DNA of 11,953 nt from G963674505 sp964575975 (GTDB lineage: Bacteria > Desulfobacterota > Desulfobacteria > Desulfobacterales > SKZT01), in assembly GCA_964575975.1 (NCBI GenBank), contig CAZNTU010000173.1, positions 1-11,953 of the forward strand, given 5' to 3'. Numbering within the stretch: position 1 is the first letter of the stretch; each line of letters begins with the position of its first letter. Under the pieces are notes generated by a model, which saw only the letters and a program-made list of their open reading frames with translations, was not told the origin of the DNA and did not search any database. Below are positions 6,472-11,953 of this stretch, in pieces. The translations under genes and the position numbers were made by a program.

Positions 6472-8243
6472 CCACGGAACCTACTCCGAACTCTTTTTCG
6501 ACATGCGGGGGAGGCGAAGACGCGCCCCTGCCGCTTACCGACCTTGAGCAGTCCATAGTGTCGGAATGGGAAAAAATCGAAAAAACAGACTCTTGCGACC
6601 GCCGCTTTGTTTCCGTCGGGGAACAGGCCATTCGGGTTTGTCTCCGCACCGGCCGCCGTATTCAAGCATACGGGATTGCCCAAGGCATCCGCCGGATGGC
6701 CGAGGAGCGCCTTCGGTCCCGGGGAGAAACTCTTGAGGCGCTCCGCGATTTTTCGGTTTCGCTGGACGGCTTCGGAGACGCCGCCATGGCCAATCGCATG
6801 GTTGAAGAAGCGCAGGAAAGCTTTCGGGAAAGTCTCGACATTCGTCGCAAAATCCTTCTCATGGCCGGGGAAACCTCCCAAGCCTTGCGGGACGTGTCCG
6901 TATCGTTGGACAACGTAGGCGACGGCGCCAAAGCAGCAGGTCGCCGGGACAAAGCTGCGGAATATTTTCGGGAAAGCCTTGAGATACGTCGCAAAATCCT
7001 TCTCATGGACGGAGAGACGACGCCCCAGGCGCTGCGAGATCTGTCCGTGTCCCTGGAAAAAGTCGGCGATTCGGACGCGGCTTCGGGTCGATGGGACAAG
7101 GCGATGGAGAATTTCCAGGAAAGCCTCGAAGCCGGCAAAAAAATCCTGCGCATGGTCGGAGAAACTCCCCAAGCCCTGCGCGACCTCTCCGTGATGATGA
7201 ACAAGGTCGGCGACGCCGCCAGAGCCTCCGGACAGTGGATAAAGGCGCAAAAAAGCATCGAGGAAAGCCTCGGCATCCGTCGTAAAATACTGCTCATAGC
7301 CGGGGAAACTTTCCAGGCACTGCGGGACTTGTCCGTCTCCCTGGAAAAAGTCGGCGATTTGGCCGCAGCTTCGGGACAGAGGGAAAAAGCACGGGGAAGC
7401 TTTCGGGAAAGCCTCGACGTCCGACGCAAAATCCTGCTCGAATTCGGGGAATCTCACCAGACCCTGCGGGACTTGTTCGTCTCGCTGAACCGGGTCGGAG
7501 ATACGGCTTTGGCCTCCGGGCAGTTGGAAAAGGCGAGGGAGATCTTCGAGGAGGGCCTTGAAGTCGGTCGGAAAATCCTGATGAAAACGGGCGATACTCC
7601 GCAAGCCCTGCGCGATCTTTCCGTTTCCTTGGACAACATCGGCGATTTGGCCGAGGCTGCGGGACACCCGGACAAGGCGTTGGAAAGTTTCGAGGAAAGC
7701 CTCCGAGTCAGCCGAAAAATCCTGTCGAAGGTCGGCGATACGCCCCAAGCCTTGCGCGACCTGTTCCTGTCGTTGGGCAGGGTCGGCGAAGCGGCAAAGG
7801 AGTCCGGCCAGGGGGACAAGGCGCGGGAAAGATACCGGGAAAGCCTCGATGTAAGCCGCGAAATCATAGCGAAGACGGGAGAAACTCCCCAAGCCCTGCG
7901 CGACCTGTCCGTCGCGCTGGACAACGCGGGCGACATGGACAAGGCCTCGGGGCATCTCGAAAAGGCGGAGGAACGGTTCCTGGAAAGCTTGGACATCCGA
8001 CGCAAAATCCTTTTCGAGGTCGGAGAAACGCCCGAAGCCCTCCGCGACCTGTCGGTTTCGCTGGATAAAATCGGCGAAACGGCAAAAGCCTCCAGACAGT
8101 GGGAAAAAGCGCGAAAAAGCTTTTCCATAGGACTCTCCATCTCTCTCCCCCTGTCCGAAACCTACGCGGGCAACCCTGAATATTCCGCCCTCGCCGATCA
8201 TTTCCGAAACCGGCTCGAAGATCTGGATGCAGGTCGCAGGTAG
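6468..8243 (+). CDS. Tetratricopeptide-repeat protein, ten 48-residue units
   Basis: 591 residues. The ATG overlaps the helicase stop and AAGGA sits 10 bases upstream. After a short disordered-looking start, residues 22-85 form a helical leader (PLTDLEQSIVSEWEKIE... RLRSR). Ten units follow, beginning at residues 86, 134, 182, 231, 279, 327, 375, 423, 471 and 519. Each begins G-E-T-P-Q-A-L-R-D-L-S-V-S-L and ends with E-S-L-D-I-R-R-K-I-L. Unit 3 has one extra residue (GETTPQ). Residues about 563-588 form a cap (ETYAGNPEY..LADHFRNRLEDLD). TPRs make protein-binding superhelices; no catalytic domain is present. Leader and cap match the C-terminal domain of the 376-residue protein at 9807, which has only two units. 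Coupling to the helicase suggests it binds that complex or bridges it to the ATPase module. Confidence 0.95.
   Translation: MTTEPTPNSFSTCGGGEDAPLPLTDLEQSIVSEWEKIEKTDSCDRRFVSVGEQAIRVCLRTGRRIQAYGIAQGIRRMAEERLRSRGETLEALRDFSVSLDGFGDAAMANRMVEEAQESFRESLDIRRKILLMAGETSQALRDVSVSLDNVGDGAKAAGRRDKAAEYFRESLEIRRKILLMDGETTPQALRDLSVSLEKVGDSDAASGRWDKAMENFQESLEAGKKILRMVGETPQALRDLSVMMNKVGDAARASGQWIKAQKSIEESLGIRRKILLIAGETFQALRDLSVSLEKVGDLAAASGQREKARGSFRESLDVRRKILLEFGESHQTLRDLFVSLNRVGDTALASGQLEKAREIFEEGLEVGRKILMKTGDTPQALRDLSVSLDNIGDLAEAAGHPDKALESFEESLRVSRKILSKVGDTPQALRDLFLSLGRVGEAAKESGQGDKARERYRESLDVSREIIAKTGETPQALRDLSVALDNAGDMDKASGHLEKAEERFLESLDIRRKILFEVGETPEALRDLSVSLDKIGETAKASRQWEKARKSFSIGLSISLPLSETYAGNPEYSALADHFRNRLEDLDAGRR
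6723..8165 (+). repeat. Tandem 144-bp repeat array inside the TPR gene
   Basis: Ten in-frame copies of a 144-bp unit; the third is 147 bp through an extra Thr codon, apparently an ACG duplication. The most conserved parts at DNA level are the CAAGCCCTGCG-type and GAAAGCCTCGA-type blocks, so copies could recombine and change number. The copies differ at many positions, so the array is not a recent expansion. Confidence 0.9.
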
Positions 8244-8340
8244 GGTGGGTCGGGGGTCGAGGGGCATGGCGTTGTCGCTTGTACCAAGCCTGTCGAAGCC
8301 GAAGCCCTCCAAGCTGCCCTGTCCCTCAACCCACCATCCG
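8239..8340. repeat. MITE/REP-like inverted-repeat element at the end of the TPR gene
   Basis: GGTAGGGTGGGTCGGGGGTC (from 8239) and the reverse complement of 8317-8339, GGATGGTGGGTTGAGGGACA, are imperfect terminal inverted repeats of about 23 bases. They flank an interior that includes AAGCCTGTCGAAGCC, a string I recall from dispersed intergenic repeats in several Gram-negative genomes. The TPR stop codon (8241-8243) lies inside the left arm. Compared with the paralogous protein at 9807, the last few residues differ just here, as expected if an element landed on the gene end. It codes for nothing and has no T tract, so it is not a classical terminator, although the RNA could fold. Confidence 0.5.
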
Positions 8341-8463
8341 CCGGTTCGGTATCGACGATCAAAACCGGCCGCACAAGTCCGAACTTTGGAGAAACCGTTT
8401 GATTTTCGCCCCCGAAAAGAATAGTTTTTGCAAAGCGTAAACCGACAATTAAAGGAACAAAAC

Positions 8464-9798
8464 ATGCCCGAAAACGATTCGTTGCGCAAGTTCTACAAAA
8501 GCCTGACCGGACGAGGCGCCATGCCGTTGGAGCCGGACGACCCCTACTATGTTCCCATTTTGGAATCCTCGCCCGAGACCGATCCGATCCTGGCCCTCTG
8601 GCGGCGTATCGACCTGGCGGAATCGGAAGGCGTCTATCTGCTCACGGGCTTTCGCGGAAACGGCAAGAGCACGGAGCTGCGCCGACTCAAGCGAATGCTC
8701 GCGGAAAGCGGCTGCCAAGTGTTCCTCGTCAACATGCTCGACTACGTGCTGATGACGAAGCCTCTCGCCCTTTCCGACTTCATCCTCTCCCTCATGGCCG
8801 CCCTGGCGGGCGCCGCGGAGGAATCGAAGGACCTCGATCTAGCCCTGCTTAGCCGTTCCTATATGGAAAGCCTGCATCGTTTTCTCCAATCCGAGGTCGA
8901 AATGGAAAAAATCGACTTGGACGTGAAGGCGCCGGGGGGCGGAGCGAAGCTGGGGCTCAAGTTGAAGACCGACCCGGATTTCAAGGCCAGGATCCAAAAG
9001 CACCTGGAAGGGCATCTGACGCGCTTGGTCGAGGACGCCAGAGAATTCGCGGATAAAATGGTTTCGAATATCCGCAAACAGACGAAAGACCCGGACAAGA
9101 AAGTGGTGTTCCTGGTGGATTCCCTGGAGCAGATTCGGGGAGCGGGCGAAGACGCCTCATCCATCTACGACAGCGTGGTGGAGCTGTTTTCCGGACAGTC
9201 CGCCAATCTCGCTTTTCCGAAATTGCACGTGGTGTACACGGTCCCGCCGTATTTGACGGCCCTCGCCCCTAACCTCGGCCGCAACCTGGGCGGCCATCCC
9301 GTCACCCACTGGCCCAATATCCACGTCAGGACCAAGGAAAGCAAGCCGGACCCCGGAGGATTGAAAATCATGGAGACCGTCATCGACAGGCGGTTTTCCG
9401 ACTGGGCGAAATTCCTTCCGGAACCGCTTCTGCGTCGGCTGGCGGAAGCCTCCGGGGGCGATCTGCGGGATTTTTTCAGGCTGGTCAGGGAATCGATCGT
9501 CACGCTTTTGACGATGCGCGATTCCCGGCCTGACGCGGTCGGCGACGAGAATGTCGTGGAACGGTCCATCCGGCAGCTCCGCAACGAACTGCTTCCCATC
9601 GCCGAGGACGACGCCCGCTGGCTGGCCAGAATCCACGAGACCAAGCACGACTCGCTCCGGACGGAAAAGGATCTTCCCGATCTCGCGCGTTTTTTGGATT
9701 CCAACAGGATTATGAACTATCTCAACGGGGAACCCTGGTACGACGTGCATCCTTTGCTGGTCGAAGAGATTACGCGCATAGACGGCGCCAAGGATTGA
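8464..9798 (+). CDS. P-loop ATPase, AAA/STAND-like, partner of the downstream TPR protein
   Basis: 444 residues. The ATG at 8464 is preceded by AAAGGA at good spacing; a TTG at 8428 would add only 12 odd residues. The N-terminus (FYKSLTGRGAMPLEPDDPYY) is a characteristic lead-in. Walker A is GFRGNGKST (62-70). Walker B is VVFLVDSLEQ (214-223), with D219 and E222 as candidate metal and catalytic residues. A sensor-like strand LHVVYTVPPYL (254-264) and GGDLRDFFRLVR (331-342) resemble AAA+ sensor 1 and sensor 2. The C-terminus (about 380-435: EDDARWLARIH..., then YDVHPLL) looks like a winged helix. I recall homologues as an ATPase encoded just before a TPR protein, as here: the next ATG is 8 bases after the stop. 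It is probably a nucleotide-driven switch. No effector domain is fused to it. Confidence 0.88.
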   Translation: MPENDSLRKFYKSLTGRGAMPLEPDDPYYVPILESSPETDPILALWRRIDLAESEGVYLLTGFRGNGKSTELRRLKRMLAESGCQVFLVNMLDYVLMTKPLALSDFILSLMAALAGAAEESKDLDLALLSRSYMESLHRFLQSEVEMEKIDLDVKAPGGGAKLGLKLKTDPDFKARIQKHLEGHLTRLVEDAREFADKMVSNIRKQTKDPDKKVVFLVDSLEQIRGAGEDASSIYDSVVELFSGQSANLAFPKLHVVYTVPPYLTALAPNLGRNLGGHPVTHWPNIHVRTKESKPDPGGLKIMETVIDRRFSDWAKFLPEPLLRRLAEASGGDLRDFFRLVRESIVTLLTMRDSRPDAVGDENVVERSIRQLRNELLPIAEDDARWLARIHETKHDSLRTEKDLPDLARFLDSNRIMNYLNGEPWYDVHPLLVEEITRIDGAKD

Positions 9799-9806
9799 GA
9801 GGCGTC

Positions 9807-10937
9807 ATGAACGCGAAACCGCGATTGAATTCCGAGGGCGAGGAAGCCTGGCTGCGTTTCAAGAGCCATCTGGAGCTGTGCGAGCATTTCGCGTTGGCGT
9901 TCGTTTTCTCGGAAGATACGGTCGCGACGAACATCTTTCGGGAACGGCTGGCGGACATGTACCGCGCGAGGGTCACCCGGCTGAAAACCCCTGAATTCGA
10001 AAAGCCTTCGGATCTCGCGGACAAACTCCTCCCGGAGCTTTTGACCCCTCCCGTGCATAGACAGGCGCTGCAAGCGCCGATTTGGCTCGATCTGAGCCGA
10101 CGGGAAGGATCGGAATGGAGTAGCGCGAGACTGTCGTTCCTCGTACGGCTGAACGAACAAAGGGAAACTCTTCGCCGCGCCCTCGACCGTCCCCTGGTGC
10201 TGATTCTGCCCGCTTCGGAACGCGCGCGAATCAAGGAACTGGTCCCGGACCTTTGGGCGATCCGGGATTTCAGCATGGTGGCGCAGTCTTGGACGGATTT
10301 CGCGACCGTCGAGCCGATAGCGCCCGCCCACGGCTCTCCCCCGTCGCATCGAGAAGACGACGTCGCCCCCGTTCCCCTTACCGAATACGAAAACTCCCTG
10401 ATCGAAGAATGGAAACGCCTTGAAGAAAAAGACACCCTTGATCGCGGTTTCCTGCTTGCCGGAGAACGAGCGTTCGAGGCCTGCCTCCGCACGGGGCGCT
10501 ATTCGCTTGCGTTCAGGATTGCCCGAAGCATGCGCCAGACGGCTGAAAAACGCCTAATATCTCAGGGTGAGACTCCCCAGGCGCTGCGGGACCTGTCCGT
10601 TTCCCTTGAAAGAGTCGGCGACGCGGCAGGGGCTTCAGGCCGGCTGGAGAAGGCGGGGGAGTGCTTCGAGGAAAGCCTCGGCTTTCGTTGCCAAATTCTT
10701 CGGAAATTCGGCGAGACTCCCGAAACGTTGCGCGATTTGGCCGTTTCCCTTGAAAGAACCGGGAGCGCAGCAAAAGAGCTGGGAGATTGGGAAAAAGCTC
10801 GAAAAAACTTCGAGGAAGGTCTCGACATCTCAAGCTCGCTGTCGGAAACTTTTCCTGACACTCCGGATTACATCGAACTTGCGGACCATTTCCGAAACCG
10901 GCTCAAAGAGCTGGATGCGGATAGGGCAAAAAGTTAG
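9807..10937 (+). CDS. ATPase-partner domain fused to a two-unit TPR domain
   Basis: 376 residues; the ATG at 9807 has GAGG four bases upstream and follows the ATPase stop by 8 bases. Residues about 14-160 form an alpha/beta domain with buried-looking strands (FALAFVFS, PIWLDLS, RPLVLILP) and the signature LVRLNEQRETL...VPDLWAIRDFSM. I recall this L-N-x-x-R ... P-D-L/F-W-x-x-R pattern from N-terminal regions of many bacterial TPR proteins. It has no Walker motif. A Pro-rich linker (about 165-189) leads to residues 190-253, homologous to the leader of the TPR protein at 6468 (30 of 64 positions identical by eye). Two TPR units follow, starting at 254 and 302, then the same cap (LADHFRNRL). The first domain probably binds the ATPase and the TPRs bind a client. 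The end overlaps a convergent gene by 35 bases. Confidence 0.85.
   Translation: MNAKPRLNSEGEEAWLRFKSHLELCEHFALAFVFSEDTVATNIFRERLADMYRARVTRLKTPEFEKPSDLADKLLPELLTPPVHRQALQAPIWLDLSRREGSEWSSARLSFLVRLNEQRETLRRALDRPLVLILPASERARIKELVPDLWAIRDFSMVAQSWTDFATVEPIAPAHGSPPSHREDDVAPVPLTEYENSLIEEWKRLEEKDTLDRGFLLAGERAFEACLRTGRYSLAFRIARSMRQTAEKRLISQGETPQALRDLSVSLERVGDAAGASGRLEKAGECFEESLGFRCQILRKFGETPETLRDLAVSLERTGSAAKELGDWEKARKNFEEGLDISSSLSETFPDTPDYIELADHFRNRLKELDADRAKS
10374..10937 (+). repeat. Diverged duplication of the TPR leader and cap found at 6531-8243
   Basis: The leader (10374-10565 versus 6531-6722, 64 codons each, no gaps), the TPR unit and the C-terminal cap are shared by both genes, but the copy here has two units instead of ten. 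The best DNA match is an 18-base identity in the cap (10887-10904 and 8199-8216). Overall divergence shows an old duplication with later change in repeat number. Confidence 0.85.
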
Positions 10938-11313
10938 GGCTGCCAGCGCGGCGCCGCCTGTTGGATAGAAGAGCGTGCCGGATTTTTTCGCGATATTCAG
11001 GCTCCCACCCCGAAGGGGACACGGCTTCTCCGTGCAATAGCTTTCTCGCGAGTTCATATTTTTCCCGCAACAGTTCCGGCTCTATGTTTTGGATGAATTC
11101 CCCACTCAATAGATCCTTTAAACGATCAACCCCGAACAATCTGATCAAATCGTACCAGGAAAGACGCTCGAACATCCTCGTCAGCGCCTTTTCCCGCGTA
11201 AATCCCCCGACGCTGTCCTTGTTTCCGACGGCAACTTCGAACAAATCGAAAGGTTCGATATCGTAGTCCCAAACGATGGGTTTCAGAAGTTTTGCGATTT
11301 CATCCTTGTTCAT
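10903..11313 (-). CDS. Small conserved-looking hypothetical protein converging on the TPR gene
   Basis: 136 residues from the ATG at 11313, chosen because AAGAGGT lies 8-9 bases upstream; an ATG at 11337 would add eight residues with a poorer site. The body (WDYDIEPFDLFEVAVG, then TRMFERLSWYDLIRLFGVDRLKDLL, then GWEPEYREKIRHALLSNR) resembles a family of small bacterial proteins of unknown function. I recall these from spirochaetes and similar genomes, often next to nucleotidyltransferase genes; the usual ending there is LLSNRWYRA or similar. Here that motif reads LLSNRRRRAG and the frame runs on for about a dozen odd residues (NFLPYPHPAL) into the tail of the convergent TPR gene. The original end may therefore have been lost when the TPR gene was joined here. 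Soluble, no signal peptide. Function unknown. Confidence 0.7.
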   Translation of the reverse strand: MNKDEIAKLLKPIVWDYDIEPFDLFEVAVGNKDSVGGFTREKALTRMFERLSWYDLIRLFGVDRLKDLLSGEFIQNIEPELLREKYELARKLLHGEAVSPSGWEPEYREKIRHALLSNRRRRAGSPNFLPYPHPAL

Positions 11314-11428
11314 CCATTCATACCTCTTGTTTTTCATTGTCTTTCAAAACAATCCGGAGCGGGTCGAATCGGTTGCCTAAGGATACGAAATTACTGGAGA
11401 AAGGGAAGAAAGCCGATCCGCCAACCGA

Positions 11429-11462
11429 CTGTTCGATCCGCCGTCGAAAAATTGTCGAACAG
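11429..11462. repeat. Inverted repeat in the intergenic region upstream of the small protein
   Basis: CTGTTCGA (11429-11436) and TCGAACAG (11455-11462) are a perfect 8-base inverted pair with an 18-base loop. A direct repeat GATCCGCC occurs at 11415-11422 and 11435-11442. There is no T tract, so a factor-independent terminator is unlikely. It may be an operator or a remnant; weak evidence. Confidence 0.3.
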
Positions 11463-11547
11463 CATCGAGAGAGCCTTTCCAAATGAGCCGACGCAACTCG
11501 TTTTCCGTCCTTTCAGGAACGAGACATGTTTGCGGGAGCCCGGGCCA

Positions 11548-11953
11548 TCAGCCTCGCCGCGAGGCTTCCCGCATTTCGTCGGCCCTCCGGCGGATTTCGT
11601 CCAGACTGTCGGCCTCGACGAACAGGTCGGCGAGTTCCTCGATTTGCCCGGTCTTCAAGCCCTCGAAAATCGGAGCCACGGCTTGGCGCTCGATGTCGAA
11701 GCGCTTCGATATCATCCGTTCCAGAAGATTGGCGGTCCCTTCTTCCCGTCCTTCTTTCCGCCCTTCTTCCAATCCTTCTTCCCGTCCTAGCCTTTGGACG
11801 CTTGAAATGTACGGCATCTTTCTCTCCTCCTCCATTTCCTGTATTTCGTCCCGGAAGCTTTTTTCCAGGTCCTTTGGCAGGGTCATGACCCAGTCGATGA
11901 ACTCGAAGAGCAGGATCACGTCCCTTCTTCCGTAGCCCAGCCGGTAGAGCCTC
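11548..11953 (-). CDS. Rpn-family nuclease/transposase-like protein, C-terminal part (5' end outside the window)
   Basis: Read from the right edge, the frame is open for 134 codons to a TGA at 11548-11550; the start lies outside. The order of motifs is RLYRLGYGRRDVILLFEFIDWVMTL..., EEERKMPYISSVQRLG, a repeated EEG/KEG stretch, then a helical tail (EELADLFVEADSLDEIRRR). This is the usual C-terminal architecture of Rpn-family (recombination-promoting nuclease / PD-(D/E)XK transposase-like) proteins: FIDWVM, MPYISSV-x-R, E-G-rich linker, helical end. The N-terminal nuclease domain is not in the window, so its catalytic residues cannot be judged. A GTG at 11919 could be taken for a start, but the matching family sequence continues upstream of it. 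Family call is good; the role is not known from here. Confidence 0.85.
   Translation of the reverse strand, partial: RLYRLGYGRRDVILLFEFIDWVMTLPKDLEKSFRDEIQEMEEERKMPYISSVQRLGREEGLEEGRKEGREEGTANLLERMISKRFDIERQAVAPIFEGLKTGQIEELADLFVEADSLDEIRRRADEMREASRRG
11738..11785 (-). repeat. Four tandem 12-bp copies within the Rpn-family gene
   Basis: On the plus strand CCTTCTTCCCGT, CCTTCTTTCCGC, CCTTCTTCCAAT and CCTTCTTCCCGT lie head to tail (11738, 11750, 11762, 11774). They encode the EEG/KEG linker on the minus strand. Units of four codons keep the frame if copies are gained or lost, so linker length may vary between strains. Confidence 0.85.

Noticed and set aside
6723..8165. CRISPR-like periodic repeats
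   Set aside because: The period is 144 bp, entirely in frame, and encodes TPR units; there is no repeat-spacer structure.
1648..8243. A known anti-phage system such as DISARM, BREX, Zorya, Hachiman or Druantia
   Set aside because: None of the methyltransferase, phosphatase, motor-protein or nuclease partners of those systems is present; only the general helicase class is shared.
8395..8430. Possible promoter before the ATPase gene (TTGATT, 17 bases, TAGTTT)
   Set aside because: The -10 matches only three consensus bases. A promoter is expected in this 220-base gap but none stands out.
6429..8489. 686-codon open frame on the minus strand, antisense to the TPR gene, itself periodic
   Set aside because: Its periodicity is the mirror of the TPR repeats. 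The plus-strand reading gives clear TPR motifs and a coupled start; long antisense frames are common in GC-rich genes.
10938..10970. GC-rich hairpin after the domain-TPR gene as terminator
   Set aside because: Short pairing with no T tract, and it lies inside the convergent gene.

Overview
The window looks like an accessory region of a GC-rich bacterial chromosome. Shine-Dalgarno sites, one good sigma70-type promoter and an Rpn-family protein all point to a bacterium. The species cannot be fixed from the sequence. A bacterial XPB helicase, an Rpn protein and a small WYDLIRLFG-type protein together vaguely suggest a spirochaete or another Gram-negative lineage with many accessory genes; this is a weak inference.

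Layout. Left edge, minus strand: a 120-residue unknown protein followed after 3 bases by an adenylate-forming enzyme of the phenylacetate-CoA ligase / coenzyme F390 synthetase type, cut by the window edge (1-1420). A divergent control region follows, with a TTGACA-17-TTTAAT promoter pointing right (1421-1647). Next is a tight plus-strand cluster (1648-8243): two large proteins that appear to be helicase companions, a full-length XPB-type SF2 helicase with all key motifs, and a protein of ten 48-residue tetratricopeptide (TPR) repeats. Three of these four genes start within 7 bases of, or overlapping, the preceding stop codon. A roughly 100-bp inverted-repeat element (8239-8340) sits on the end of the TPR gene. 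Then comes a second two-gene plus-strand module (8464-10937): a P-loop ATPase and a protein with an N-terminal alpha/beta domain fused to a short two-unit TPR domain. This TPR domain is a paralogue of the stand-alone TPR protein, sharing the same leader, repeat and C-terminal cap. Right edge, minus strand: a small conserved-looking protein converging on the ATPase module with a 35-bp overlap, and the C-terminal part of an Rpn-family (PD-(D/E)XK nuclease/transposase-like) protein cut by the window edge.

How the genes may work together. The XPB helicase and its two companions probably form one DNA-remodelling unit. The ATPase and the domain-TPR protein look like a sensor/switch pair of the kind common in bacterial conflict (STAND-like) systems. 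The paralogous TPR leader and cap, present once in the helicase operon and once in the ATPase operon, is the only visible link between the two units. It raises the possibility that they form one composite system. No nuclease, TIR or other known toxic domain is visible in the plus-strand cluster, so a defence role is only a hypothesis.
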